Source of the DNA: Parus major
Taxonomy: Eukaryota > Chordata > Aves > Passeriformes > Paridae
Direction of reading: 5' to 3'
Assembly (NCBI RefSeq): GCF_001522545.3
Contig: NC_031768.1
Location: forward strand, 442,051 to 506,050
DNA length: 64,000 nt
The position numbers and the translations under genes were made by a program. The notes under the pieces were generated by a model. It made no database searches. It worked only from the letters and a program-made list of their open reading frames with translations, and was not told the DNA's origin. Shown here piece after piece: positions 1 to 12,900 of this stretch (the first letter of the stretch is position 1; the number at the start of each line of letters is the position of its first letter).

Positions 1-102
1 CCATCCATCCATCATCCATCCATCATCCATCCATCATCCATCCATCATCCATCCATCCATCATCCATCCATCATCCATCCATCATCCATCCATCCATCCA
101 TC
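1..102. repeat. (CCATCCATCAT)n microsatellite
   Basis: Irregular tandem array of CCAT and CATC units running from the window edge to about 102, inside the DCHS1 intron after exon 15. Confidence 0.95.
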
Positions 103-504
103 CTTTCTCAGGTGGACAGGACAGACACACTGAGCTCTTCCAAGCCTCCCCCACACTGCCAGCTTCTCATCATTCTCAAGAGCTGCCCTGAGTGACAGCA
201 TCCACACCTTGTTGGGGACAGGAAGTTCCTGCTGACATTACATCATGTGACAGTCCTCCCATCTGGAGACTCCCCCAAAGGTGTGGAGCAGAAAGAGCTG
301 CTCCTACCATGACATAAGCTTATCCAGCTCCAAGCCAGAGACACCTCACTGCAGCTTTGAGTCCAGTCAGAGCCTTACAAAGTGCTCTGAAGACAGACAC
401 CCACTGCCACCAACCTGAGCCATGGGCAGTTAGGTTGCTGGAGCAACAAGGTCCCACCTGAGAAGGAGGAGGGCACCCAGCAGAATGTAATAAACTAATT
501 GACA

Positions 505-690
505 ACATTCCTGTGGGTACACAGGGACACCTTCCATTATCCCAAGTTGCTCCAAGCCCTGTCCTACCTGGCCTTGGACACTTCAGGGATTCAGGGGCAG
601 CCACAGCTTCTCTGAGCAACCTGTGCCAGAGCCTCACCACCCTCCCAGGGAAGAATGTCTTCCCAAAATCCTGTCTAAGGAAAAGGTCTA
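505..690 (-). mobile_element. CR1 LINE 3' fragment
   Basis: The plus strand reads as the complement of a CR1 3' region (gggacaccttccattatccc, then gttgctccaagccctgtcc, then a stretch ending near cttcccaaaatcctgtct). It lies in a DCHS1 intron in the gene's sense orientation. The rest of 103-882 shows no further feature. Confidence 0.8.
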
Positions 691-882
691 ATTATGGGGG
701 ACCACAATTGCACTGGGGGTAGTGCTAACAGCGACTGGTCAGTGGCAGGGCAGTGTCCACATTCCAGTGCTAACACCTCTTAACTAACTGGTACAGAGTG
801 TGGATGGGGTTCTTGTGCCCTGGGGGTCCTGATCACCTGAACAGGCATGAGCAGAGCTTCCCAAGTGTTCCTGGAGCTGTAC

Positions 883-996
883 CTGAGCTGGGCTGGATCA
901 GGAAGGTGTTCCTCTCGTTGCCACTGATGATGCTGTAGGTGATGTGCCCCGAGGAGCCCCCCATGTGCATGGCCTGGACACTCGCCACCGCAGTGC
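883..996 (-). CDS. DCHS1: DCHS1 exon 15: part of EC20 (last exon visible)
   Basis: The exon is 114 nt, phase 1 at both ends. It reads VQAMHMGGSSGHITYSII then SGNERNTFLIQPSS, the start of EC20. The acceptor is ctctcccag and the donor gtacag. The next exon is not found in 1-882 and should lie outside the window. Confidence 0.92.
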
Positions 997-3900
997 CTGG
1001 GAGAGTGAAAGGGAATGAATGGACAGCGGAGCCTTGGAGCACATGACAAAGGGTCAGGGTGATGCAGGGCAGCATGTGCTGTACCACAGGAGCACTGCTC
1101 TGCCTGAGGACACTGCTGACAGGGGACTGAAGATCTAAGGTTAATGTTGGACTGAGTGCCTGGTGTCATGGTGCCTATCCATGGCTCCTCATTGGTCTTA
1201 CTGTGACTCTGGAGACCTTCCAGGAGCACTTGGACACCTGTGGCTGCCTACAGTGATCTGAACACACTGAGGCCAGCCTACAGGGACACCACCCTGACCA
1301 GCCTGGGCACCACTCAGACCCTGCAGTTCCTTGGGCCTGCTCAAAGGCAGGACTTACCCAGATGCCACAGTGCTCTCTGGTCTGAGCTCCCCACAGCGCT
1401 GCTCCCACCTCCCCTCGTGCCCTACCCCATTCCATCACAGCACTTTCTGGTCACTGTCAGCGGGTACCTGGGGCAGCATTTTCGGCCAGGGCCACATCAC
1501 TGGTGCTGCGGGGAAAGCGCAGGCCTCGGTAGGGCTCCTCCTGCACATGGATCACCACTACTCCTGTGGAAGAGAGCGCTGGCTGCCCCAGGTCCATGGC
1601 CAGCACAAAGAGTGTCCGCTGGCGCTGGCTGAGTGAGCCAAGGGGCTGCAGCAGCTGGATGTCCCCCGTGTAGGAGTTGATTGCGAAGGCGGAGCTGGGG
1701 GTGGCAAAGCGGTACAGGATGGAGGCATTGGCACCCGCGTCCCTGTCCTCGGCCCTCATGGTGGCCACCACCTGCTTGAGCGGCGTGTGGCGGGACAGGT
1801 TGACGGTGAGTGGGCTGTGCAGGAAGGCCGGAACATGGTCATTGACATCTCGCACCACGACAGTGACACGCACAGCTGTGCTCTTGGGCTCCCATGGTGC
1901 CGAGTCCACCGCCTTGGCCAGGAAGCTGTAGGTGGGCTGGCGCTCCCGGTCCAGTGCCTGGGCGCTCCGGATGCACCCGCTCTGTGGCTCCACCTGGAAC
2001 ATGCCCAGCGACTCATTGCCCAGGTAATATGAGACCTGCCCATTGGTGCCCTCATCTGGGTCTTCAGCCACCAGCTGCAGCACCAGGGCACCGACTGGCA
2101 AGTCCTCTGGCACCTCCACTGTGTAGCTGGCCTGAGCAAAACTGGGTGCATTGTCATTGAGGTCCAACACCTGCACAGTCACCGACATGGTGGCACTGCG
2201 TGGTGGGGAGCCGTGGTCCTGCACCACTACAATGAGGCTGTAAGAAGCAATTTGTTCACGGTCAAGGGCATGTGCAGTGGAGAGGACACCGGAGACGGGG
2301 TCTAGACTGAAATCCTGCCCAGGGTCTCCACCTAAAAGAGAAGAGGGGGAGTAACAACACAGCATGCCTGTAACTGGAATAAGAAAGGCCCTGGAAAGCA
2401 TGGAGACCCCACCATGAGGGGTGGATAGAGTGAGTCCCACTGGGAGCAAACCTCCTTGGGCCAGCTCCATATGAAGAACTGATTCTAACCACTCACAGGC
2501 CATGGGGAGTCACCAGACAGCCTGTGATAGGATACAGCAAAAATCTGACTTGGCAACCTGTGAATTAACAGGTCAGAGCAGCCAGGAGAGGTGTGGAACT
2601 GCTCTAAGCCTGGGGAACTAGACACAATAATGGGAAAGGAGCGGTGCAGCCTGTCCAGATCTTAGGGTGCACTTTACTGGGAGCAGAGAGCTGAGAGATG
2701 GCAGTAATGCCATGCAGTTTGGAGCAGGAAAGAATTGATGTGGAATGCATAATTCAGTTGATGCCCCCAGATCCAGGGAGGAAATCCTTGCCCAGTCCCA
2801 CATTCCCAGTGCATCTCACCTGCCAGACGGTATTCCAAGCGTCCATTCTCCCCACCATCAGGATCAGTGGCCCGCAGGGTGTAGAGTGCCACACGACTCT
2901 GGTTCTCAGGAACCTCCACGGAGCAGGACTCGCTCTCCAGGTGGGGTGCATGGTCATTCTCATCCCCCACTGTGATCCACACTGTGGCCTTGGTGAGGCT
3001 GGGTGGCAGGCCAGCGTCCCGCGCGTAGACTATAGGACACAGTGAGAACACCAGAGGCTGCCTTGACTGGGGGCTACAGCTACAGCACTTGTATGCCAGG
3101 GCACCCACAGGGGCAGCCAGGCATGAGAGCACTGGCATTCCTGCAGCCCCAAACCACTCCACAGCCCTGCTGTGCCCCACAGCCCCTCCTCCCGCCCCAT
3201 GGCCTGCCCTCTCTGCAACACTCCCCACCCCAGCAGCAGGAAGTCCATCTACCCCCACCGACCCCCTGCCTGCTGCCTCCCCTTGCCCACCTGTCAGCAC
3301 ATGCTGCTCCTGCTCCTCCCGGTCCAGGGGGCGCGTGGTGACAATGAGCCCTGTCTGTGGGTGGATGGAGAACGGCCCCCCAGAGAGACCCCCATAAGAC
3401 ACCTGCCCATTGGCACCTGTGGGGACAAAGGTGGTCTGAAGGCAGCTTAGCAGCAGCCCCAGTGCCTGATGTGGCTCCCAGTCCTGCACCTCCCTGCTCC
3501 CAGCTCTCACCCGGGGCTCACAGGCTGGGTCAGAGGGTGGGCTCACTCCCTGGTGTAAGAGATTTGTGTGTGGAGGTCCCAGCCTAACCCAGCTGGTGGA
3601 AGGCCAGATGGGCCATGGAGACCCCACAGAACAAAGGCCATGGGCCAGGGGACCAGAGGGAACCACGGTCCTTGTTCCATTCCCACCCACTCCCAGTATT
3701 CAGCCCATCTGCCACCTTCAGGCAAGGTGCTGATCCTTCCCTCTGGTCAGTCAAGCCCTCCAGACTGGCAGAAGGGAGCAGGGTATGCCCAGACATGGGG
3801 CTGCATCTCCAGACAGACCCTGACTGAACTGTCGGCTGCATCCTCACCCAGATCCCGGTCTGTGGCCAGCACCTGCAGCACTGGGCTGCCAGCTGGCAGG

Positions 3901-6900
3901 TTCTCCATGATGTGGGCTTCATACTCAGGTTTCTCAAAGGCAGGAGCCTCATCGTTGACATCCAGCACCAGCACAGACAGCAGCTGTGTGGTGGAGAGGC
4001 GTGGGAAGCCGTGGTCTGTGGCCACCACCGTCAGGTTGTGCTGTGCCACCTCCTCCCGGTTCAGGGCCCGCACGATGGAGAGGGCACCTGTGGACACAGG
4101 AGAGGGGCAAGACGGCACCAGTGGCACTGGGGCCTATGTCTTGGGACTACTGTGTGGCTGCAAGCACTGGGCTGCGCCAGGACAGACGGGTTTCGGGAGA
4201 CAGCAGCACTGCGCCACCCGGACACTGTGCTTGGGACTCCCTGTACCCCCTGTCTCACTCCTCCAGGCTCCCCAGCCCACAGCCTTCTCCCACGCACCGT
4301 GCAACATCCTCACGTACCTCTGCACCCCCCAGCCTCCGTGTTCCCACTATTCCTGCCCCATCACGCGCCCTCCCAGCCCTCACCAGTGCTGGGGTTGAGG
4401 TGGAAGCGGCCGTCACCGTTGCCTGCTCGCAAGGAGTAGCTCACACGTCCGTTCTCTCCCAGATCGCTGTCCTGGGCCACCACGTGCAGTGCCACAAAGC
4501 CTGTGGGCTGGTCCTCCATGACGCTGACGGTGGCCGGGGAGAGGAAGACGGGCACATTGTCGTTCTCGTCAGTCACGAACACTCGGGCTGTGACGGCAGT
4601 CGAGCGGCGCTGGCTGACGTTGCGGGCCTGGTCCGTGGCCTCCACCACCAGCAGGAAGGAGGCAGCAGCCTCCCGGTCGAGGCCCTGGCGCAGGGTCAGC
4701 TGCCCCGAGCGGCTGTCGAGCTGGAAGGGGGCTCCCGGTGGCTCCAGGTGCAGCAGAGCATAGCGCACCTGACTGTTGGGGCCCACTCCATCCCCATCCA
4801 GCGCCTGGAAGGTGAAGATGGAGGAGCCAGCCTGGGCATTCTCAGGCACCACAATAGTAATGGGGTCTTCAGGGAAGGTGGGTGCCTGGTCATTGCAGTC
4901 CTGAACGTGGATCTGGACCAGCACCAACCTGCTGGAGGGATAGCCGTGCTGCGTGTCCTCAGCACTCACCTGGAGCACGTGCCGTGCCCCAGCTTCATAG
5001 TCCAGCTCACGGGCAGCATAAATCTCCCCTGTCATGCTATCAACCACAAAGGTGCCGTCCCCACCACCTCCTACCACCGTGTAGATCAGTTGTCCTCGCA
5101 CAGGGGCATCCGGGGGGGCCACTGAACCAATCACAGACCCTGGCTTGACCCCCTCGAGAGGATGCAGGGTCAACACAGTGGCATCAGGCCGTGGCAGCAC
5201 ACGGGAGGATGGCAGCACCTGTGAGGAGAGGACAGCGTGAGCGGCACGGACAGCGGGCTGTGTGCCAGGGCACATGCTGGAACACAGGAGGGCCCCTCTG
5301 GTCCTCAGAATACACTTTTCAATGTGAGCCCTGGCACAAGTTGCCCACAGGTGGAGTCTCCAGCCTTTGAGACAGACAGAAGTCACCCAGACAACCCCAT
5401 GTGATCAGGGGGCTGGAGAAGGTGACTTTCACAGGTGCCTTTCCCTCAGCCACTCCTTGGCTCTCTGACTGGGTCTGATACTGCAAAGCCAACAGACAGC
5501 AGCAGAAACAATTCTGCAAACATAAGCGAGAGTGAGTAAGAAAAGAGGTCACGCTCATCCTGATGGAAGGCACAGAAAGAGAACCTGGTATGACCCCAAG
5601 ATAAATAAATACTATCACTAGTTTTATTAAAGACATTGGAGTTAATCTGGGGATGAGGTGCACTCGCAGATGGGAGAGAGGATGCTGTGAAGGCCACCAC
5701 AGCATGATCTGAAGGGAAAACCCACTGAAGAAGCACATTCCTGGTCAAGGAGCTGAGGAAAACGGGAGTAACAACAAACCTGTCAGCCTACAGGGGATCA
5801 AATCCAGTGACTGTCAAGCAAATATCTATTACAGGGGTGCAAAGCAGCATGATGGGGATGGCCAGCCTGGCCTCACTGCTCTGGAGGCTGCAGAACAGCT
5901 CTGATGACAAAAACAGTTACACACACAGTGTAAAAAGGAAATGGTATAAAACATGTTGCCGGTGGCTGAAGGCAGATGTGGCAGGCTAACACCAGGCTCC
6001 TCAAGGAAACGTGGTCTATCACACCCACCTGGGCTAGAACTCAGCTCTGGAGCTCCCACACTAGCAGGGGAAAGGCACAGAGTGTGACAGAAGGGACTGA
6101 GAGATCAGCTGGCTCAAGGGAGCAATGGGCAGGGCTGGTGGAGATGGCACAGCAAGGATGGTCAAATGGCCTTGGCAACTGCAAGGATGTGGATGAGAAG
6201 ACATGAAACAATGTTTGATGGGAGGGCCTTGATGGGGGAAACCAGAGCCTCTTCTCTGATATATACAGACATGGAGTTCTGTCTGGACAGTACCAGGCAG
6301 GGAGTACCAAAGCGACACAGACATGAGGGACATCCTGCAGGTCAGAACATTGGTTTCAGTAGATGCTGGGAAGAGTGGAAGTCTCTGTGCAGGGAACTTC
6401 TGATGCCTTTCCTCCACCAGGGTATCCAGGACAGGGTCAGCTGTCTAAGGCCTGGAGAAAGCAGAACTGCAATTGGCAGTTCTTTGCAAATGAGAACAGT
6501 CACAGAGGCATTCCTTCCCATCCCTGGCTCTCCACATGGATTTTAGGGCTGGATCAACAGCTGAGCAGGAGCAGAGGGTGCCCAGGGAGGAAGGGGGTAG
6601 AGGATGAGGAGGTGGGGAGAAAGGCTGCCAAGTAGCTGGATGGTGTCTTCCAAGAGGCAAGTGAGGGGTAGATGCTACAGGGACAAGAGGAGCAGGCGTG
6701 CAGGGACAGGAGGAGCTTGGGTACCTGGACACGAAGGATGGCTGACGTGCTGCGAGGCACCACGCCGCGGTCGCTGGCTGTCACGGTGAAGATGTACTCG
6801 GCACGGTCAGTCCGGCGCAGAACTGTGGCTGTCCGCAGCTCTCCAGTAGCCACATGCAGAGTGAAACGCTCTGCCCAGGCTCCTGCACAGAGAGGGAACC

Positions 6901-9900
6901 ACGGCTGGGAGAAGCAGGGTGGGTGCAAAGGAGGGGGAGTGTGCTGTGGGGATCCCAGGCAGTGGGCACCCATCTGCCCGGGTGGTGGCTGCAAGGCAGA
7001 GCAGCAGGGATTTGCCAGTTCTGGAGCTTGTACCTATCAGTGAGTAGATGATGGTCCCATTCTCCCCCTCGTCAGGGTCCTTGGCCTGCAGGGAGGCGAC
7101 CAGGAGTCCCGATGGCTTCTCTTCCAGCACCTGCAGCATGGCCCAGGAAGCAGTTGAGTGGCACAGGGAACTTCTCAGATCACCCCACAGCCCCCCTAGC
7201 ATGGCATGAGGTCTGCATGGTCTTGCACAGCCCAACACCTCACCCACAGCACAGACCCCCGCAGGACCCACAAGCCGTACCGAAGGCTGGGAACATGGAG
7301 AAGCCCACAGCAATTGGCCATGGGAGGTTCTGCCTCACCAGCCCTCCTCCCCTTCTGTCCCAGTTAACAACTCACTCGGCAGGATGGGGGCACACAGGAG
7401 AGCCAAGGGAGGGCTCTGCTTCACCCCTGTTACACCCAGAGCCTCTACAGGTACGTAAGTGCAGGGCTCCGCAACAGTCCTGCATCTCCCTGCCCCAACA
7501 GACCCTTTCAGCTGCAAATGCCACTGTGTGAGCCCTGACAGCCCAGTGCCAGCCTCACTGGCCACAGCCAGGGATCTTCTCAGTTCCCACAGCTAGCCAG
7601 GGAGCTTTCCCACCTCTGGAAGGGCAGCTGGCAAATATTCTGGGGCTCAGGTATCTCAACTTGCAGCTTTTCCCTTCTCTCCTTTGTTCCTGGGTAGCAC
7701 TGCCTGTCTGTAGGTACTTCAGACCCCCATTTTATGCCAGTTCAGCATAAGACCATTGAGACATCACACGTGCTCAGGTAACCTCATGTCCTGAGGGGAG
7801 TTACCTCCTTTGCCACAGAGACCATATGTTACAGCATTGCACACCTTTTCTGGATAGCTATGGAACTGGATGCACCCCTATCACTGCTCCTCTGCACCTG
7901 TCAGGTTTTGGAATCATCCTCAGCAAACATTTCCTCCCGGCTGCAGACCTGCCCTCTCCAGCACATCCTCTTCGTTGGAACAGGATTCCCATTTGGCACA
8001 GGCTCTGCTGGTCCTTCCACCCCAGCAGATGCCAAATTCCCACCTCAGGGGGACAGACCTCACATTCTCATCCCACCAGCACATCCTGTGGCAGAGACCA
8101 CCCTCCCAGACCCAGATGTGCAACGTGATCTGTTCCACTTAATGCATTTAGGAAAGTGACAACTGGAATCCAAGCAGGCCTCTGGAGAAGAGGATGCAAG
8201 TTTCTGGGTGGAGGTGAGGGCCAGAGCTCTTGCCCAAGCTGCTGGCACTGTGCTGAAGCCCTGGGAGGGGAGACCAGAGGAGCTGGACTAGTTCATCCAG
8301 GCTAGGCAGTGCTGGAACTGTGCTCTGTAAACATTGGGAGAGGGAGGGAAATTCCAGGGAGAGAGGACAGCTTTTTAAGCAAAAACACAATATTGGCACA
8401 AGAACAAATGAGTATAAAGTGGTCAGAAATTAGTTTAGGCTGGAAATGAAGAGATGTTTTCTAGTACCAGATCAAGGAATCTGGAACAGCCTTACACAGC
8501 AGTGATGGAGGCACAGACCTAAATATAGCCTGGCCCTTGATGAAAGGAGGGTCTGCGTGGACACCTCTACGTGGGGCCACGCTTCAGAGGCCCTTTCCAA
8601 CCTCTCCCTGTCACATCTGCCCCTGCTGCCCTCAACCCAGACTCGAGTGGCTCCTGCTCAGCAGGCAGGGACACTCTCCCTCTCCATGAGGAATCAGAGC
8701 CTTTTGAGAACAGCAGACATGTCGGAGGACTTACCCACACAGCCCAGTACACATGCCAAATGTGTACAAATGCCAGTCCAGTCACACAAACAGGAATAAA
8801 CAGCAAGAGCAGTGGGCTTGCCTATGTAAACTGGCAAGACAGCAGCCATGTGGGCATATCTAGGTCTGCCCACCCTCCCCAAAGGTTGCTGCAAACACCA
8901 GCCTGGTCCCAAGCTCACAGAGCCATTCTGGCCACAAGCACAGCTCTGGCAGGGGCTGGCAGTGGATATACAGAAATGTGAGAAAGATGGTACATATAGA
9001 ACAATCCTCCTGTGAACTTCCCCAGCTCCCAGCCCACTGTGGCTCAGACACTTCCTGAACCACAGATTATACTTGTGTTCATCAGCCTTTGACGGATTTT
9101 TTTCTTTCCATAAATTCATCTAGTTTTGAACCCATGCAGCTGTGGGCAATGATTTCTCAATTTAATTACATTCTGCATGAAGAAATGCTGCCTGTGTTTA
9201 TTTTAAACCTGCTGCCTGGCCAGTTCTTATGGAGCTGCCTGCTCTTGTGTTATGAAAAAAGCAACTTCTCATTTTCCCATGACTCTGCACACCTTTGTGA
9301 TATTCCTGCAGCTTTGTCCATGCCAAAGGATGTTTTATTTCTGCTTGGAACCATTATCTGCCAGAGATCCTGGTAACACCCTTTTCTAAACAGTTTCTAG
9401 CACTTCTGATCACTTAGGGAATGGAACCAGGCAGAGAGTGTGGGCAGAATCTGAGCTGTGGTTGATGATATTTTCTTTTACCCTCTGTTTCTTTTCTAAT
9501 TAAACACAGTGTTTAATTTACTTTTTTGCCTGTGCTGAGCCTGGTGTGGCACATTCACAAAGCTCCAAGCCTCTCCCCAAACCGAGGCAGCCAGTTCAGG
9601 GCCCAGCACTTAGTGCCACCCCTGCTGCTTTCCAGCAACTTGCTTAGCAGCAGTGATTTCATGTCACATCATCTTCCCTCACTCAACAGTGAAACATGAT
9701 CCTTCCACAGTTCTTCACAGGGAACCCTCACCTTGAATGATGTAAACAGACCAGCAACATCAACTATCACATCTTTGAGGGAATACAGCAAAACACCAGC
9801 ACCAGGGGCACTCCTTCTGTGAAAACAGGCACCCTCTTCCTTCCCTTTGCTCTCTCTCCCCTCTCCTAGCAATCAATCCCTGGGAGGATCCATTGCAAAC

Positions 9901-12900
9901 ACCCCATGTGCTGCCATTGGTAATCACCAATGTGTTACATCTCTGCACCCCACAGCTGATGCTGGAATGTGCCAACACAGAAGCCTCCTCTGCTTTGCCT
10001 GATGAACACTGACACGAACGCTGCGCTGAGCACGTCTGCAAGAAATCATGCAGCTTTGTGTTATCACCTAGTTTTCAATTCTTCCTTCAAGTCTGTCTTC
10101 TACATCCAAGACACTGCCAACAGTGGACTGTTATGGCACTTCACCCTTCTCTGTTTCCAGTACCTGCAAACCAACGTGCCCAAACCAAACTGCCCAAACC
10201 GGTGTATGCTCAGAGCTGCTGCAGCATTTACCTGCTCTCTGAACCTATCTCAGCCTTTTCCTGTCCCCTGAAGGACACATCTGCACTCATGGTCTCTTTG
10301 TAAGAGCTCCCAAGCTCTAGCAGGACACTTGCAGCACTTTTTGCCTGCAGACACTGGGATCAGCGGCAGGTCCTGCCATGTGGTGTTGTCACAGCTGTCC
10401 CCGCACAGGAGCAGGGCTCACGACAGATGCCAGGTGCAAGCAAATATCACAGAGCAAAAGCTTTATGCAAAGCCATATCACACAATCCATCCAGTGCTCC
10501 CTTAGCCATGCCATGGCTGGCTGGTCCCTGGCCTGCTCTGGTCCCAGAGCCTTGCTCAGAGAGAGGCAAGACTAACTGTGCCCCCCTTGCCTCCTCTACG
10601 CTCTGGGAGATGTGCTCACCCAGGCTAAGCCCTTCCAGCAGCTTTGCCAGCAGAGCAAGAAGCAAGAAGATTGCTGGGCAAGGGATGATTGCACCCTACA
10701 ATGGGAAGGGAAGCAGCAATGAACAGGCAAGGCCTGGCTGGAACTATGGAATGTCCCCTGACCTCGTGTCACCCAGGTAGATACCAGCACAGTCCTGTCT
10801 GCTCTGACCCCTCTGGGGTGTGTGACTCAGGCAGGATGTGTGACAGAGGGCAGCTGCCATCATCTTGGTGTTTCTAAAGCAGCTCAGAACAGGGGCTTTG
10901 AGCACACAGCCAGATGTGCAGCAACGGATGTGCAGAGTGGGCATGGCCATCCAGCTGCAGGCTGTCCCTGCTCTGTGCTGAGCAGGTGAGGCCAGGGCCC
11001 TGCCTGCCCATCCTGTTCTGCTGCTGCCAGTGCCCCTCAGCTGCCTCCCACTAGCCCTCGCTGCTCATGCCGCTCTCAGGGACATAGCAGAGCAGAGGCA
11101 GGTGGGTGGGGGCAGGTTGTCACCCAGGTCTCCTGGGCACTACCCATGTAGCTGGGTCTGCAGCACATGCAGTGTCCAGTGACACCAGAGTGCGGAGGGA
11201 AAGCTTGCCTGCCAGACAGAGCAGATTCACAGAAAACTTGTGCATGCCAAGCCCAGCTGGACAACGCTTTCTTGACCACCCAGAAAGACAAATGGCTGTA
11301 CCCAAAATCCCCAGACTTAGAGGGTGATAGCCTCCTGCATCTCCCTGCTCACCACTGTTTACCATGGCTCTTCTCTGAACCTGTGTCAGGTTCAGGGCTC
11401 CTTTTGCTGTCCCTCCCTACAGGCATGTGTGAGCCAAGAGCTTCTACCTGCTGGCCAGTACTGATTGTGCCAGAGCCCTCCAGCCCTCCTGCCTGCTCTG
11501 TGCACCAGGATACCTGCATTGCCCCTCCTGACACATCTCAAATTCACCAAGCTGTCCTGGCTGCTGCATGGATCCAACTTGTGCCTGCTCATCTCCCACT
11601 CTGAAACTCTCCTGGGTCCCCCTACCCACACCCTTTTCCCCAGCAGTACCACCTGCCCCCACATCCAGAGGCCACAGGGCCCTGCCTCATTGGTGCTCCA
11701 GCCTGCATCCCTACCTGCACAGTTAGCTCCTGACCACTGCCCACGTGGAGGAAAGCAGGAGCGTTGTCATTCTCATCCAGCACAGTGACATAGATGGTTC
11801 CGGTGGCACTGCGGGGCGGCGCTCCCCCATCCTGCACAATCACCAGGAGCTGGAAACTGGACTGCTGCTCCCGATCCAAACTGTGCTTGGTGCTGACCTC
11901 TCCTGTGAGGGAGAATCCCAGAAGGGTTTGGGTTGGAAGTGACCTTCAAGCCCACCTTGTTCCATCCTGCTGCCATAGGCAGGGACACCTTCCACTATCC
12001 CAAGTTGCTCCAAGCCCTATCCAACATGGCCTTGAATACTTCCAGGAATGGGGCAGGCACAGGTGAGAACACTGCTAAGTGGGGACACAGTTCAGCCCAC
12101 AACCTGCATTAGAGCAGAGCCTGTGCTCAGCTGTGTTATTCATGTGTGCTGCTGGAGCCCAGAACTGCAGGGGCAGTAAGGTGAATATTCTGCTGCTGCA
12201 TTGGCCTGGCCACCATCACTGCTGACCTGACCTGGGCTTTCTCACCAGCTGGCCCCACCTAGGAAGCCAGGAGTCTCTCACCTGTCTGTGTGTGGATAAG
12301 GAAGTTGGGATCATGCTGGAGCAGGCGATAGGTGAGCCGGCTGTTCTGCCCGGCGTCCCGGTCGCTTGCCATCACCCTTCCCACACTGCTGCCAGGAGCC
12401 TGATTCTCGGACACGGTGAAGAAGTAGCGCTCCTCGCTCAGCCGAGGGCTGTTGTCGTTCTCATCAGTGACGCTGATCCTCACCGTGCTGGTGCCAGTTT
12501 TCCGTGCGTCTGCCGCAGTCCCGGTGCCTCCCACTGAGGCCAGCACTGTCAGCACATACAAGTCCCGTGTCTCCCGGTCCAGGGCACTCTTGACGTACAG
12601 CCAGCCGCTCTCAGGCACGATGCCGAAGCTGGCAGCGTCCCCATCTGCACGGAGATGGTAGGTAAGGGCCGTGGATTCCACATCATGTGCCAGGGCCCTC
12701 ACCTGGAGGAAGCGGGTGGAGATGGGAACACCCTCCTGCACCTCCACACGGTAGGTGAGAGTGTCAAAGATGGGTCCGTTGTCGTCCTCGGCTTGCACAT
12801 GCACCAGGAGCGTGAAGGTGGAGCTGAGCTGGGGGATGCCACCGTCCCGGGCCACGATGGCCAGGCTGTAGGCTGAGATGGCTTCGTACTGCAGGGCCCC

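Larger units (their letters stand above)
7131..11714 (-). other. DCHS1 intron 7 (4.6 kb)
   Basis: Large intron between exons 7 and 8. It contains CR1-like relics at about 8380-8550 and 9080-9420, listed separately. I see no further coding exon, consistent with the exact phase match of the flanking exons. Confidence 0.8.

Noticed and set aside
320..722. Short frames on both strands near the left edge
   Set aside because: They lie in a CR1 fragment, and no DCHS1 exon fits there.
3568..5125. Plus-strand open frames of 276 and 379 codons
   Set aside because: They lie opposite DCHS1 exons 10 and 11 and mirror their codon use.
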